The position numbers were made by a program, and so were the translations under genes. From positions 37,170 to 101,169 of the forward strand of contig JAGTRU010000012.1 in the NCBI GenBank assembly GCA_018261905.1: a stretch of DNA of 64,000 nucleotides, in the 5' to 3' direction. This stretch comes from Pseudomonadota bacterium. Its GTDB lineage: Bacteria; Pseudomonadota; Gammaproteobacteria; Burkholderiales; Rhodocyclaceae. The notes beneath the pieces were generated by a model, which searched no databases, was not told where the DNA came from, and saw nothing but the letters and a program-made list of their open reading frames with translations. Below are positions 38,204-50,276 of this stretch, one piece after another. Within the stretch, counting starts at the first letter, position 1; each line of letters starts with the position of its first letter.

Positions 38204-39598
38204 TCAGCGTTTGTCGTTGGCGCGTCGGGTCGTGATGCCCTGGCCGAGGGGCAGGTTTTCAATGAAACGGCGGTAGCGCATTTCCGAATGTTCCAGCGCC
38301 TGCAGCGTGGCGCGCTGCTCGGTGATGTCCAGTAGCACCATCCGGCACTCGTGGCCGGCCTCGTCCGGCACCGCTTCGACCCGGACGGTGGCGGCCGGGC
38401 GCCAGGGCGTCGCGGCCAGTACGATCTCGCACAGGTTGCGCGTTTTCTCGTGCAGCACCTGGTCGACAAACTTGTCGAAGGCCGCCTGGCATTCCGGCGC
38501 CAGATAGCTGCCGAAACGCAGCCGGCTTTTCTGCGAGCGTTTCAGGCCGAGCAGAATGGCGCCGGCCAGGTTGAGATCAAGAATGTAGCCCCGGGCATCC
38601 AGCGTGAAATAGCCGATCGGCGCAAAGTCGTAGATGTCGGCATAGCGCTCGCTCCGTGCATCCGCCGTGTCAAAGGCCTGATGCAGCGCCTCGTTGCTGA
38701 TTTCCAGTTCGATCTTGCGGATTTCCAGCTCATGCAGCAGGCGCGCACTGTCCGAAGGGCTTTCCGGGTTCGCCGTCGGCAAGTCGCGCCAGCGCGCTTC
38801 GGCCCGTTGCCGCAAGCTTGCCGGCGGTGGGCGCGCGCGGCTGGGCAAGAGACTTTCCGCCATCGCCTGGAAGTAGCGCCCATATTCGCCACGGATGGCC
38901 CTGTAACACTCGCAGGCCGCGTCCTCCAGGCCGGGCCGGTCGAGGACGACGATCTTGCCACGCTGGTACTGGATCAGACCGGCCGCCTGCAGCTTGCCGG
39001 CGCCGTCGGTGACCGCTTCGCGCCGGACACCGAGCAGGCTGGCAATACGGTCCTGGGTCATGTTGATCGCCTCGCCGGGTCGCCGGTCGAGGCAAAGCAA
39101 CAACCAGCGGCAGAGCTGCTGGGCGATCGGATGGTGATTGGCACAGACGAAATTCTGCCCGGTCTGGGCCAGCAGGGCCTTGGCATAGCGCAGGGCGAGG
39201 CGCTGCAAGCGGCCGCCCTGGGCCAATTCCCAAGCCATGATCCCGGCTTTCAGACGATAGGCCTGGCCGGCACATTGAACGACCAGTTGCTGGCTGCTCA
39301 CGGTGTCGCCCAGCACCAGCGAAACGCCGACCAGTCCCTCGTTGCCGACCATGGCCAACTCCGTCGAGGCGCCGTTGGCGGTGCTGGCGATCAGCGAAAC
39401 GATGCAGGTGGTCGGGAAATAGACGTCGCTCAGCACCTCGCCGGCGTTCTGCAGGACGGCGCCGGCCGGCAGCGCAAGGAGTTCAAGATCGTCCTGCAAT
39501 AAGGCCAGTTCGCTGCTGCTCAGCCCGGCCAGAATGAAATTCGGCGGCCCGGGCAAGGCTGCGGGGGGCATGGCTTTCCTTTTAGGGTGACCGGTCAT
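38204..39598 (-). CDS. Crp/Fnr-type regulator with C-terminal PAS domain
   Basis: Cyclic-nucleotide-binding-like N-terminus, NMTQDRIASLLGVRREAVTDGAGKLQAAGLIQYQRGKIVVLDRPGLE (Crp HTH), then YDFAPIGYFTLDARGYILDLNLAGAILLG (PAS). Confidence 0.88.
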   Translation of the reverse strand: MTGHPKRKAMPPAALPGPPNFILAGLSSSELALLQDDLELLALPAGAVLQNAGEVLSDVYFPTTCIVSLIASTANGASTELAMVGNEGLVGVSLVLGDTVSSQQLVVQCAGQAYRLKAGIMAWELAQGGRLQRLALRYAKALLAQTGQNFVCANHHPIAQQLCRWLLLCLDRRPGEAINMTQDRIASLLGVRREAVTDGAGKLQAAGLIQYQRGKIVVLDRPGLEDAACECYRAIRGEYGRYFQAMAESLLPSRARPPPASLRQRAEARWRDLPTANPESPSDSARLLHELEIRKIELEISNEALHQAFDTADARSERYADIYDFAPIGYFTLDARGYILDLNLAGAILLGLKRSQKSRLRFGSYLAPECQAAFDKFVDQVLHEKTRNLCEIVLAATPWRPAATVRVEAVPDEAGHECRMVLLDITEQRATLQALEHSEMRYRRFIENLPLGQGITTRRANDKR

Positions 39599-39946
39599 CC
39601 TAAAATTGGACGGCCAAGCGTAGACAGCCTAAGCCCTTCGGCGCTTGGTCGAGGGATTTATTTTGGACCGGGAATAAGCCGTGTCGGCCAAGGAAATCAC
39701 GGATTTATCCTGAAAGCCTTGCCGCAGCGTCGCAGAGGAGTAGAGAAGAACGTGAAAACAGTGGCTTGCGTCGTTTTTGCAGCTCACCCCAAAGGTTGGC
39801 CGAATAATCCACGCAAGCCGCTGTTTTTCCTCCGCATCTCTGTGGCTTACTTGCGGTTGCTGGGTTTATTCCCCAGCGTTTGGGCCGAGCCCGACGTAGC
39901 GATTGTCAATTGCCCGTCGCCGGGCGTCCTCCGGTCTTTGGCGCAA

Positions 39947-41974
39947 TCAAGCAGGCGGCTCAGGCGGGTGGTTTAGTTCAGCGTTAACCTGGGTCTTGGC
40001 GTATTGCCAGGCGAATTGACCGCTGTCGCCGGAAAAGAGCGGCCGGCTTGCGTTGTCGGTGGCGCGCAGGCGCAGACGCAACTCCTTGGCCGGCAACTGG
40101 GCGAGCGGTGGCGCATCGAGCTTGACGGTCAGGCTGCGGATGCGGGTTTCGCCGACGATCTGGCCGACCGTGCAGGCGACGCCGACGCCGGCTTCCTGTT
40201 CGGCGCTGTCGAGGGCGGCCAACTGGCTGTGTACGTCCTCGATGTTGGCCTGCAGGGCATGCCCGCTGTCGCTCAACAGGCGCAGGGCACGCAGGGCGGG
40301 AGCGACCTGGGTGGCCAGTTTTTTCCAGCCCTCCTGCTGTTCCGGGGCCAGCGTCAGCTCCTTGCGCTGCAGTTTGCTGGCGATTTTCAGGTAATGGCTG
40401 ATTTCCTTTTGCTGCCGGATGCTGTCTATCTTGCGCTGCTGCTCCTCGAGGGCGGTCTTGAGCCTGGCTTCTTCCTCGTGCAGGTGGTTGCGTTTGGCGT
40501 GAAAGGCGGAGAGGTCGGGGACGAGCAGGGAAAAGACGTTCTCTACCTCGCGGGCGTTGCGGGCCTGGACGACTTCGACCTGGTGCCCGGCGATGGCGCA
40601 GCTTTCGGCGTTGGCGATGACGATCCGGTCGGCCAGGATATCGCAGCAGCGGGCCTGATCGATATGCACTTCGCGGCCGATGAGCAGGCAGTTCTCGGCT
40701 TTTTTCAGGTGCAGGCAACCGGCCGGGGCAAGCAGCGTCGCCCCCGAGCAGACGCCTTCGACGCTGATGTCGCCGGCTGCGTTGCTGGCGCTGCCGCCGA
40801 CCAGGTTGTGTTTGAGCAGGACTTCACCGCCCTGTGAAACGATGTTGCCGAAAACGTCGCCGTGGACAGTGATGCTGTGACATTTGACGGTGCGTTTTTC
40901 CTGGATTTCGCCGAACTCTTCGTACTCTTCACCGGCGAGCTGGAGGTCGCCGGTGGTGCGCAGGCTGACCCCTTCGCGACTGACGATCTTGGCGGTGATC
41001 GAGATCAGGCCGCTGGCCGCGTCGATATTGAGAAATCCGGCGGCGGTGGTGATCAGGCATTCGCCATCGGCTTCGTTGACGATCTGGGTGCCGGGGCCGG
41101 CGCAGTGGCTCAGGTCGAGGTCGGCCGGAAGGGGGGCGGGAATCGGCTTGCCGCTGATTTCGAGTCCGTCTTCGCCGGGCTGCCGGGGAAATTTCTTGAA
41201 TAGCCGCAAGTCCTTGGTCACCTGCGGGTGGCGGTTTTCGAACTGGGTCAGGTCGATACGGCCGCCCGACAGTCTTTTCGGGGCATTGCTGCGCTGCAGG
41301 TTGCTCGATTCCGGCTTGATCTCGGCGTCCTTGCCGGGAATGAAGGGGCGCGGCCGGGCGACGACGAGGCGCTCGGTCTTGCCGCTCTGTATCGCCTGGG
41401 CGACGGCGGCATAGTCGATGCCGTAGCGGATGTCCTGCAACCAGGCGGCGGCGATGAACTCATCGACATCGAGGCTGGTGCGCTCATTCAACGTGCGCTG
41501 TTCGACGCGCAAGAGGCCGAAACTGCCATCTTCGAGGTCGCCCATGATCGGTTCGTCGACCACGGTTTCAAGGTAGGCCGGCTCGAACAGATAAACGGCT
41601 TCGCCGTTGTCGACCTTGAGCTGGCGGTAGAGGGCCTGCCGCTCCGGGGCGAAGCTCAGGATGTTGCCGGCAAAGCGCAGGGTCGGCGGATAGCGCCCCC
41701 CCAGGCTGGCCGGGTCGTCGAACAGAAGGGCAATGAAAGGCGGGTAATCGAGCTGGCTGAAGAAGGTGCCGATGGCGAAGCTGCGTTCGACAAAGGCAAA
41801 AAACTGATCGTTCTGCGTTGCCTCGGCCAGATCGACATAGAGGCCGTCCGGACGTTGGCTGATGAACGAAGGTAGCGCGATTTCGCCCTCCTGGAGGTCG
41901 GCTAGGTTGCCGATGGCGCAAGCCTGGTCGCCGGCGGCGGGGGGGGAGGGGGGCATGGTGGGGGCGCTGTTCAT
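39947..41974 (-). CDS. DUF342/FapA-family protein
   Basis: Beta-repeat core ISITAKIVSREGVSLRTTGDLQLAGEEYEEFGEIQEKRTVKCHSITVHGDVFGNIVSQGGEVLLKHNLVGG, then coiled-coil. Confidence 0.85.
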   Translation of the reverse strand: MNSAPTMPPSPPAAGDQACAIGNLADLQEGEIALPSFISQRPDGLYVDLAEATQNDQFFAFVERSFAIGTFFSQLDYPPFIALLFDDPASLGGRYPPTLRFAGNILSFAPERQALYRQLKVDNGEAVYLFEPAYLETVVDEPIMGDLEDGSFGLLRVEQRTLNERTSLDVDEFIAAAWLQDIRYGIDYAAVAQAIQSGKTERLVVARPRPFIPGKDAEIKPESSNLQRSNAPKRLSGGRIDLTQFENRHPQVTKDLRLFKKFPRQPGEDGLEISGKPIPAPLPADLDLSHCAGPGTQIVNEADGECLITTAAGFLNIDAASGLISITAKIVSREGVSLRTTGDLQLAGEEYEEFGEIQEKRTVKCHSITVHGDVFGNIVSQGGEVLLKHNLVGGSASNAAGDISVEGVCSGATLLAPAGCLHLKKAENCLLIGREVHIDQARCCDILADRIVIANAESCAIAGHQVEVVQARNAREVENVFSLLVPDLSAFHAKRNHLHEEEARLKTALEEQQRKIDSIRQQKEISHYLKIASKLQRKELTLAPEQQEGWKKLATQVAPALRALRLLSDSGHALQANIEDVHSQLAALDSAEQEAGVGVACTVGQIVGETRIRSLTVKLDAPPLAQLPAKELRLRLRATDNASRPLFSGDSGQFAWQYAKTQVNAELNHPPEPPA

Positions 41975-42324
41975 TTTAATTATCGGTGACCGAGTTATCC
42001 GGCGATGAATTGCAAGGGTTCAACGACCGGGCAGGGGGTGACCAAAGCCATCCGGTGCGCCAGAGTGCCGCCAGTTTATAGCCGGCAGGCGGCAATGTTC
42101 AACACCCAGCGCCGGGCTGCCAAAGCCCGCTGCGGTCTGGCTTTTTCGTCGGGTGGCGCGGCGTTGTTCCACTTTCCTTGCTTGGCTTGGGATGCCGGGC
42201 GGTGGCGATGCGCCGGGGGTATGCGAACGGTTTTGCTTGACGATATTTTCAAGTCAAGGCGGCACCGCGGATAGAATTGGGCGCCACTCTTGCCTTGCCG
42301 TCGGCCCCCCTTGGGGCAGGGCTT

Positions 42325-43047
42325 TTAGTGTGCGGCGCTTGCCCGGCGATAGCGCAAGGAGAGCCACGCCGCCAGCAGGCCGAGGCCCAGACCGCCGAGA
42401 ACATCGAGAAAGACGTGCTGACGGATGGCCATGGTCGAATAGGCGATACCGAGACACCAGGCCCAGTTGCCGGCCAGGACCCACGGCGGGCAGGCAAAAC
42501 GCTGCAGCAGGTGGTGCAACCACAGCGCCGAGAAAACCGAGGTGGCGACATGCAGCGAAGGGCAGGCGTTGCCGGCGGCGTCGATGCCCTTCAGGAAGTC
42601 GAGCTCGGGAAACCGTGTCCAGTCGATATCGGCCGGGGGGACGGTGGTCGGCCAGAAGTAGAAAATGGTCAGGCCGGCCAGACAGGTCAGGCCGATATCC
42701 CGGGCGTAGTTCCACAGTTCGCGGCGGGTCGCCAGCAAGGCGGGGGGCAGCGAGACATAGACCCACATCGAGACATAGAACGGCATGGCCAGCGGCTGCA
42801 CGTCGATCAGGCGATCGACCCAGGTGACGGGCATTATCGTTGCCGGATAAGCCGGATTCCTGAGCAAATAAAAATAGGCGTTGAAGAACAGGCTGATGAA
42901 AACGGTCGTGCCGATTGCCTTGAGATAGCCATGGCGGAAAATCATCACCGCTATCTGGCGGTACCATGGCGCTGGCGTCTCGGCAGCGCTGCCCGCTGGG
43001 CCGGGGCACTTCATGAACGGGCCCGGTGGCAGGTGGCACAATGCCAA
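42325..43047 (-). CDS. PAP2-family membrane phosphatase
   Basis: AAGNACPSLHVATSVFSALW and TMAIRQHVFLDVLGGLGLG motifs; multi-TM. Confidence 0.85.
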   Translation of the reverse strand: MALCHLPPGPFMKCPGPAGSAAETPAPWYRQIAVMIFRHGYLKAIGTTVFISLFFNAYFYLLRNPAYPATIMPVTWVDRLIDVQPLAMPFYVSMWVYVSLPPALLATRRELWNYARDIGLTCLAGLTIFYFWPTTVPPADIDWTRFPELDFLKGIDAAGNACPSLHVATSVFSALWLHHLLQRFACPPWVLAGNWAWCLGIAYSTMAIRQHVFLDVLGGLGLGLLAAWLSLRYRRASAAH

Positions 43048-43282
43048 ATGACGAGCGCCGTCATGCGGCTGGCCAATGCGCGTTGTCCTCGTTCGCCCTC
43101 ATTCTCAATCTCCTCGCTGCCGACTCTTTTGGGGAAGCTATGTTAGCACCGGGGTTTTAAAGCAAAAGTAGCGAATGTATTCGGCCTAAGTTTGGCGGCT
43201 CCGGGCAGGGGATTTTTCCGCCCGTATTTGCGCTCAGCTTTGCCCCTACAATTAGCGCTTCTTGCTTCCCCGCCAAAATGCC

Positions 43283-43558
43283 ATGACCATCGAAATTTCC
43301 GCCGACGCCAGCAAGGCCGCCATCGTTTCAATCCAGCGCTATTTTTCCGAAAACCTGGAGGAGGAGATCGGGGGGCTGGCGGCCGGTGCCCTGCTCGGGT
43401 TTTTCCTCAAGGAAATTGGCCCCCTGATCTACAACAAGGCGATTGCCGATGCCCAGGCGCGGCTGCAGGCCCGGGTCGCGGAACTTGATGTCGAGGTGTA
43501 CGAGGATGAGTTCCAGTACTGGGTAAAGCCGGGGCGGCCGGGCAAGCGTCATGGATGA
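43283..43558 (+). CDS. DUF2164 protein
   Basis: MTIEISADASKAAIVSIQRYFSENLEEEIGGLAAGALLGFFLKEIGPLIYNKAIADAQ. Confidence 0.88.
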   Translation: MTIEISADASKAAIVSIQRYFSENLEEEIGGLAAGALLGFFLKEIGPLIYNKAIADAQARLQARVAELDVEVYEDEFQYWVKPGRPGKRHG

Positions 43559-43796
43559 GCTGAATTCCCTGGCCGGCCTCGGTTGGACGCTGCCCACTCC
43601 GGCCTACCTGATCGGTGCCCTCCTGTTCGGCATCATCGGCTTTGCCGCCTACCGCTACGGCAAGCGGATGTCGCGCAACCGGGTGAAATGGATTGGCGTC
43701 GCCCTGATGCTTTATCCCTATGCGATTTCCGGCACCGCCCAACTCTATGCCGTCGGTACCGCGCTCTGCCTGGGCTTGTATATCAGGCGCGATTAG
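43551..43796 (+). CDS. Small membrane protein
   Basis: Two TM segments, overlaps the DUF2164 gene end. Confidence 0.8.
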   Translation: MDELNSLAGLGWTLPTPAYLIGALLFGIIGFAAYRYGKRMSRNRVKWIGVALMLYPYAISGTAQLYAVGTALCLGLYIRRD

Positions 43797-43927
43797 TCGG
43801 GCGTGGAAGGCTGACCGTCGTTTTTGCCGGGCCGTCCAGGTTAGGCGTCGGCCGGACTTTGGGTGATGCGTTTTCGATATTTCGCCCGGGCTGGCGAGCA
43901 TTTCTCGGCTCGTGAATCCTCTCCGCC

Positions 43928-45709
43928 TCAGCCGGCTTTTGCCAGCGGCTTGCTGAACTGCATCGGCGCCTGCCATCGGAGCAGGATCTCGAAAAGTTTT
44001 TCCGGGCTGACCGGTTTGGCGATGAAGTCGTCCATGCCCGCGGCAAAGCAGCGCTTCTTGTCTTCGGCAAAGGCATTGGCCGTCATCGCCAGGATCGGGA
44101 CGTGAGCGCCGCGCGGCAAATGGCGGATGTTGCGCGCCGCTTCCAGACCGTTCATGTAGGGCATCTGCATGTCCATCAGGATCAGGTCGTAGCTGTTGCG
44201 GCGAACGAGTTCCATGGCTTGCAGGCCGTTTTCGGCCAGATCGACGATCTGGCCGATGTCGCGGAGCAGTTCCTGAACGATTTCCCGATTGATCGGTTCG
44301 TCTTCCGCCAGCAGAATTCGGCGCCCCCGGTGCTCGCGGGCCAGGGTGGCTTCGGCCAAGCCGGCCGGCGGTTTGGCTAGCGTTTTGCTGACGCCGCTCG
44401 CCGCCTTGAGGCGGGCCGTAAACCAGAAGCAACTGCCGACGCCCAGCGTGCTTTCGGCACCGGCTTCGCCGCCCATCAGGTGCGCCAGTTTCCGGGTAAT
44501 GCTCAACCCCAGCCCGGTGCCGCCGTGCGTGCGGCTGGTCGAACTGTCGGCCTGCGCGAATTCCGAGAAAATGCTGCGCAGGTGTTCCGGGCTGAGCCCG
44601 ATGCCGCTATCGCGCACCTCGAAACGCAGCAGCGCATGTTCGCCGTTGTCTTCGTCGAGTCGCACGCGCAGGGTGACGCTGCCGGTTTCTGTAAACTTCA
44701 GGGCATTTGCCGCGAAATTGAGTAGCGCCTGCTGGAGCCGGGTCGGGTCGCCACGCAGGTTGCGGGGCAGGGCCTTGTCGGTCTCGACGCGCAATTCCAG
44801 TTTTTTGCTTTTCGCCTTGTCGCCCAGCATGGAAACGATGTTGGCGGTAATGCTCTCGATGCTGAGGTCGATTTCTTCGAGAACGAGTTTGCCGGCTTCG
44901 ATTTTCGATAAGTCGAGGATGCCATTGACCACTTCCAGCAGGTGATGGCCGGCCGCGTTGATCTTGTCGAGTTGCACCGCCTGATGCGGTAAGACGCCTT
45001 CGCGCTTGATGATGTGGGCGATCCCGGTAATGGCATTGAGCGGGGTACGGATCTCGTGCGACATGTTGCTGAGAAATAGCGATTTGGCGCGATTGGCCCG
45101 CTCGGCCGCCTCTTTGGCGGCTTTCAGTTCTTCCTCGACGGTCTTTCGCCGGCTGATCTCACGGCTTAATTGCAGCGTGCGACTGGCCAGTTTGTCGTAC
45201 ATGCTCATCACGGTTTCGATGAGAAGCGGTGTTGCCCCGCTCATTTCATCATCGGCGAGTTGTTTTGCCTGTTCCAGCGAAAGGCCGGCGCGCCGGGCCA
45301 GCGCCGCCTTGGCCATGCGCTTGTCGGATTCGAGAATGTGCAGGGCCAGCCAGTGGCTGAGAAACCGGACGATCTCGTCGATGACATCTTCCGGCGTCTG
45401 CTCGCCGCCGTGCGCTCGCATCGCGGCCACCTGGTCGATGAAATCGACATGGCCGATGCGGTGCCCGGACTCCCATGTGTCGTTGCCGAAGTAACCGGCC
45501 CAGATACGCTCTTCGGTGGCGAAATGGACGGCGGTGTACTCCCGGAGTTGCTCAAAGATGGCGTTGATGCCCGGAACATCGTCCGGCTTGCTCAAGTATC
45601 CGACCAATTGGTTGAGCAGACTGATCAAGCCCCGGTGCTGCTGATCAATTTCTTCAATTCCAGTATTGAAGTTGTCGTTCCACGGGAAAATATCGACTGT
45701 TTGAATCAT
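43928..45709 (-). CDS. Hemerythrin-domain hybrid sensor histidine kinase with receiver
   Basis: [28 protein letters not shown] (hemerythrin), [14 protein letters not shown] (HisKA), [12 protein letters not shown] (HATPase), [16 protein letters not shown] (REC). Confidence 0.94.
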   Translation of the reverse strand: MIQTVDIFPWNDNFNTGIEEIDQQHRGLISLLNQLVGYLSKPDDVPGINAIFEQLREYTAVHFATEERIWAGYFGNDTWESGHRIGHVDFIDQVAAMRAHGGEQTPEDVIDEIVRFLSHWLALHILESDKRMAKAALARRAGLSLEQAKQLADDEMSGATPLLIETVMSMYDKLASRTLQLSREISRRKTVEEELKAAKEAAERANRAKSLFLSNMSHEIRTPLNAITGIAHIIKREGVLPHQAVQLDKINAAGHHLLEVVNGILDLSKIEAGKLVLEEIDLSIESITANIVSMLGDKAKSKKLELRVETDKALPRNLRGDPTRLQQALLNFAANALKFTETGSVTLRVRLDEDNGEHALLRFEVRDSGIGLSPEHLRSIFSEFAQADSSTSRTHGGTGLGLSITRKLAHLMGGEAGAESTLGVGSCFWFTARLKAASGVSKTLAKPPAGLAEATLAREHRGRRILLAEDEPINREIVQELLRDIGQIVDLAENGLQAMELVRRNSYDLILMDMQMPYMNGLEAARNIRHLPRGAHVPILAMTANAFAEDKKRCFAAGMDDFIAKPVSPEKLFEILLRWQAPMQFSKPLAKAG

Positions 45710-46114
45710 TGCACCCTCCACTGGCAACGGGCGCCCACTTCCCGTTTTTGCCTGACCGCTAGCCGCTGATCAGATTGTTGCGGTGGGACGCTGAAATATT
45801 GTCTGTTCTATTTTTATGCATTTTGAAATATCGGACGGTACGCCAGGGTGAGCCAAGGGAAAAAACGGGCTTCCCATAAAGCGCTTGACGACTTTCAAAT
45901 TAATCAAATTATTACTATTGTAATAGATCGATGGGTTTTCGCTACAACTTTGTCCTCTGGTCAGTTGCCGGGCGCTCGAAAGGCTCCGGCAGCGACGGAC
46001 CGTTTCGGGATTTAGTGGCCTGGCCGGAGGCGGCCTTTGCGCAAGGCGATGCCCGGCCGTTTCCGCGCCTCGGGTATAATGCCGGCCTCTCCGCCTAACC
46101 AGACCCCACTCCCC

Positions 46115-49100
46115 ATGGCCGACATTCTTTGCCTCAAGGGCGACGCCGCCTTTTCCGCCTTCCGTCTGCAACGCCTGCAAGCCCGCCTGGTGGCGGCCGT
46201 GTCGGATATCGAATCCGTGGCGGCAGATTACTGGCATGTCGTGGCGCAAAAGCGCGTCCTGAATGCCGACGAGCGCGCCAAGCTGGCGACGCTGCTGGAA
46301 GAGAAGGCAGCCGGTGCTGATGCCGGCGAACTGTTCCTGGTGGCACCGCGCATCGGCACTATTTCGCCGTGGTCGTCGAAAGCCACCGACATCGCCTGGA
46401 ATTGCGACCTGGATGCCATCGAGCGCATCGAGCGCGTCATCGCCTTCCACGTCGTGCTCAAGGGTGGTCGTGCCTTGAATGGCGAGGAAAAGAAGACGGT
46501 TGCCGCGTTGTTGCACGACCGCATGACCGAATCGGTGCTGCCCGGTTTCGCGGCGGCCGGCGAACTGTTCCGCCATTTCGAGCCGAAGCCGCTGAATACC
46601 GTCGATGTGCTGGCCGGCGGCAAAAGCGCCCTGGTCGAAGCCAATGCTTCGCTCGGTCTGGCGCTGTCCGACGACGAAATCGATTACCTGCTCGACGTCT
46701 TCACCAAGGCCGGCCGCAATCCGACTGATGTCGAACTGATGATGTTCGCCCAGGCCAATTCCGAGCACTGCCGCCACAAGATTTTCAACGCCTCCTGGGT
46801 GATCGACGGCGAGAAGAAGGATAAAACGCTGTTCGGCATGATTCGCGAAACCCACGCCGCCCACCCGCAGGGGACGGTGATGGCCTATGCCGACAATTCC
46901 TCGATCATCGAAGGCGCCAGCATCCAGCGTTTCTACCCGGATGCCGACCGCGGCTATTCCTACAAGGAAGAGCTGACCCACATCCTGACCAAGGTCGAGA
47001 CGCACAACCACCCGACCGCCATTTCTCCCTTCCCCGGCGCGGCCACCGGCAGCGGCGGCGAGATCCGCGACGAAGGCGCCACCGGCAAGGGGTCCAAGCC
47101 GAAGGCCGGCCTGTGCGGTTTCTCGGTCTCCAACCTCAATCTGCCGGACGCCCCGCAGCCGTGGGAACACGCCTACGGCCGTCCGTCGCGTATCGCTTCG
47201 GCGCTCGACATCATGCTCGAAGGCCCGATCGGCGCCGCTGCCTTCAACAACGAATTCGGCCGCCCGAACCTGACCGGCTATTTCCGTACCTACGAGCAGG
47301 ATGTCGCCGGCACGGTGCGCGGCTACCACAAGCCGATCATGATCGCCGGCGGCCTCGGTTCCATCCAGGCCGGCCAGTCGTTCAAGGAAGAAACTTTCCC
47401 GGTCGGCACGAAATTCGTGCAACTCGGCGGCCCCGGCATGCTGATCGGCCTGGGCGGCGGCGCAGCCTCGTCAATGACGGCCGGCACCAATGCTGAAGAC
47501 CTTGATTTCGCCTCGGTGCAGCGTGGCAATCCGGAAATCCAGCGACGGGCGCAGGAAGTCATCGACCGCTGCTGGCAACTCGGCGCCAATAACCCGATCC
47601 TGTCGATTCACGACGTCGGTGCCGGCGGCGTTTCCAACGCCCTGCCGGAACTGGCCCACTCGGGCGGCGTTGGCGCGGTGTTCGATCTGCGCAAGGTGCC
47701 GACCGAAGAGCCGGGCATGTCACCGGCCGAAATCTGGTCCAATGAATCGCAGGAACGTTACGTGCTGGCCATTCCGCCGAACCGCATTGGCGAATTCCAG
47801 GCGATGTGCGAACGCGAGCGCTGCCCGTTTGCCGTGGTCGGCGAAGCCACCGGTGACGGCCACCTGACGGTGACCGACGCGCATTTCGGCGTCAATCCTG
47901 TGGACATGGAAATGGAAGCCCTTTTGGGCAAGCCGCCGCGCATGACGCGCGACGTGACGCACCAGCCGGAAACTTTCGTCTCCTTCGACGCCGCCTCCAT
48001 CGAACTCAAGGATGCCGCCTATCGCCTGATGCGTCTGCCGACTATCGCCGACAAGACCTTCCTGATCTCCATTGGTGACCGCTCGGTCGGCGGCATGACC
48101 GCCCGCGACCAGATGGTCGGCCCGTGGCAGGTGCCGGTGGCCGACGTCGCGGTGACGACGATGGGTTATCAGGGTTACTTGGGTGAAGCCTTCGCCATGG
48201 GCGAACGCACGCCGCTCGCCGTGCTTGATGCGCCGGCCTCCGGCCGCATGGCCATCGGCGAAGCGCTGACCAACCTGGCCGCCGCCGACATCGGCGATCT
48301 CGGCAAGGTCAAGCTCTCGGCCAACTGGATGGCGCCGTGCGGTGTGCCGGGCGAGGATGCGCGCCTGTACGACACGGTTGAAGGTATTTCCGAGTTGTGC
48401 AAGGCGATCGGCGTGTCGATCCCGGTCGGTAAGGATTCGCTGTCGATGCGCACCGCCTGGGAAGATCAGGGCGTCAAGAAACAGGTGGTGTCGCCGCTGT
48501 CGCTGGTCATCACCTCGTTTGCCGCGGTGGACGACGTGCGCAAGACGAAAACGCCGCAACTGGCTGTCGATCAGGGCGAAACCGAACTGCTGCTGCTCGA
48601 TCTTGGCCAGAACCGCCTCGGCGGCTCGGCGCTGGCGCAGGTGTACAACGCCACCGGCAACGATGTGCCGGACGTTGATGATCCGGCCAAGTTGAAAGGC
48701 TTGTTCGACGCCGTGCAGAAACTCAATCGCGACGGCCTGCTGCTCGCCTATCACGACCGTTCCGATGGCGGCCTGTTCGTCGCCGCCTGCGAAATGGCCT
48801 TTGCCAGCCGTCGCGGCGTGTCACTCGATCTCGACGGCATCTGTTACGACGCCGGTGCCGGCGATGTCGATGGTTCGGAAAAACTGACCAACCTGCTGGC
48901 CGGCCGCGATTTCGAGAACATCGTGCGCGCCCTGTTCAACGAAGAACTCGGCGCCCTGATCCAGATCCGCCGCGCCGACCGCGAAAAGGTCACGCCCATC
49001 CTGCGCGCCCTGCGTGTGCCTTACCATTTCGTCGGCACCATGAACGAGTGGGACGAAATCCGCGTTACTCGCAACGCCAAGCGCGTGCTGCGTGAAAAGC

Positions 49101-50044
49101 GCGTCGACCTGCAACGCGCCTGGTCGGAGACCAGCTACCAGATGCAGGCCATGCGCGACAACCCGAGCTGCGCGCAGCAGGAATTCGACCGTATCCTCGA
49201 CGTCGCCGATCCCGGCCTGACGCCGAAGCTGACGTTTGATCCGCAGGAAGATTTCACCAAGGTTTACCAGGATGTCAGCGGCCGCCCGCGCGTCGCCATC
49301 CTGCGCGAGCAGGGCGTCAATAGCCATTACGAAATGGCCGCCGCCTTCGACAAGGCCGGTTTCGCCTCGGTCGACGTGCATATGAGCGACATCCTGGCCG
49401 GCCGCGTCAGCCTCAAGGATTTCAAGGGCTTGGTCGCCTGCGGTGGTTTCTCCTATGGCGACGTGCTCGGCGCCGGCCTCGGCTGGGCGCGGACCATCCT
49501 GATGCACGACGGTTGCCGCGACGAATTCGCCGCCTTCTTCAATCGCAAGGACACCTTTGCTCTCGGCGTCTGCAACGGCTGCCAGATGATGAGCGCGCTG
49601 AAGTCCATCATTCCCGGTGCCGAACACTGGCCGGCCTTCCGTCGCAACAAGGTCGAGCAGTTCGAAGCGCGTTTCGTGATGACCGAAATCCTCGATTCGC
49701 CGTCGATCTTCTTTGCCGGCATGGAAGGCTCGCAAGTGCCCATCGTCGTCTCGCACGGCGAAGGCCGGGCGGTGTTCGACAATACCGACGACCAAGCCAA
49801 GGTGCTGTCGGCCGTGCGCTACGTCGACAACAAGGGCGAACCGACCGAAGTCTATCCCTACAACCCGAACGGTTCGCCGAACGGTTTGACCGCGGTGACC
49901 ACGGCTGACGGCCGCTTCACGATCATGATGCCGCACCCGGAACGTGTCTTCCGCACCGTTCAGATGTCCTGGCACCCGGAAAGCTGGGGCGAGGATTCGC
50001 CGTGGCTGCGCATGTTCCGCAACGCGCGGCGCTGGGTGGGCTGA
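46115..50044 (+). CDS. purL: Phosphoribosylformylglycinamidine synthase
   Basis: [19 protein letters not shown]... [46 protein letters not shown]-terminal glutaminase GVCNGCQMM. Confidence 0.97.
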   Translation: MADILCLKGDAAFSAFRLQRLQARLVAAVSDIESVAADYWHVVAQKRVLNADERAKLATLLEEKAAGADAGELFLVAPRIGTISPWSSKATDIAWNCDLDAIERIERVIAFHVVLKGGRALNGEEKKTVAALLHDRMTESVLPGFAAAGELFRHFEPKPLNTVDVLAGGKSALVEANASLGLALSDDEIDYLLDVFTKAGRNPTDVELMMFAQANSEHCRHKIFNASWVIDGEKKDKTLFGMIRETHAAHPQGTVMAYADNSSIIEGASIQRFYPDADRGYSYKEELTHILTKVETHNHPTAISPFPGAATGSGGEIRDEGATGKGSKPKAGLCGFSVSNLNLPDAPQPWEHAYGRPSRIASALDIMLEGPIGAAAFNNEFGRPNLTGYFRTYEQDVAGTVRGYHKPIMIAGGLGSIQAGQSFKEETFPVGTKFVQLGGPGMLIGLGGGAASSMTAGTNAEDLDFASVQRGNPEIQRRAQEVIDRCWQLGANNPILSIHDVGAGGVSNALPELAHSGGVGAVFDLRKVPTEEPGMSPAEIWSNESQERYVLAIPPNRIGEFQAMCERERCPFAVVGEATGDGHLTVTDAHFGVNPVDMEMEALLGKPPRMTRDVTHQPETFVSFDAASIELKDAAYRLMRLPTIADKTFLISIGDRSVGGMTARDQMVGPWQVPVADVAVTTMGYQGYLGEAFAMGERTPLAVLDAPASGRMAIGEALTNLAAADIGDLGKVKLSANWMAPCGVPGEDARLYDTVEGISELCKAIGVSIPVGKDSLSMRTAWEDQGVKKQVVSPLSLVITSFAAVDDVRKTKTPQLAVDQGETELLLLDLGQNRLGGSALAQVYNATGNDVPDVDDPAKLKGLFDAVQKLNRDGLLLAYHDRSDGGLFVAACEMAFASRRGVSLDLDGICYDAGAGDVDGSEKLTNLLAGRDFENIVRALFNEELGALIQIRRADREKVTPILRALRVPYHFVGTMNEWDEIRVTRNAKRVLREKRVDLQRAWSETSYQMQAMRDNPSCAQQEFDRILDVADPGLTPKLTFDPQEDFTKVYQDVSGRPRVAILREQGVNSHYEMAAAFDKAGFASVDVHMSDILAGRVSLKDFKGLVACGGFSYGDVLGAGLGWARTILMHDGCRDEFAAFFNRKDTFALGVCNGCQMMSALKSIIPGAEHWPAFRRNKVEQFEARFVMTEILDSPSIFFAGMEGSQVPIVVSHGEGRAVFDNTDDQAKVLSAVRYVDNKGEPTEVYPYNPNGSPNGLTAVTTADGRFTIMMPHPERVFRTVQMSWHPESWGEDSPWLRMFRNARRWVG

Positions 50045-50060
50045 GACAGTAACTGCTATA

Positions 50061-50089
50061 AAAGGAACTCTGAGGAGTTCCTTTTTTTT
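50061..50089 (+). terminator. Rho-independent terminator after purL
   Basis: AAAGGAACTC-TGAG-GAGTTCCTTT followed by TTTTT. Confidence 0.93.
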
Positions 50090-50276
50090 ACGCCCGAACG
50101 GCCATCGCGCTGCTGTCAAAGCAGGTTTTTGTTTTCCCGGGAAGCGCGGGTTGGCGGAACGCTCCGCCTTGCACAGGAATCACGCCTATCTGACGTATGT
50201 CATAATTCATTCTGTCTGAATAGATGCCTGATCCATTTCGCCGGGTCAGTGGTTGAGCGTGAGGAAAGAAGACGCT

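Noticed and set aside
45770-47422. 550-aa minus ORF over the purL 5' end
   Set aside because: purL on the other strand is unambiguous; this frame is its shadow.
48821-50119. 432-aa minus ORF
   Set aside because: Antisense to purL.
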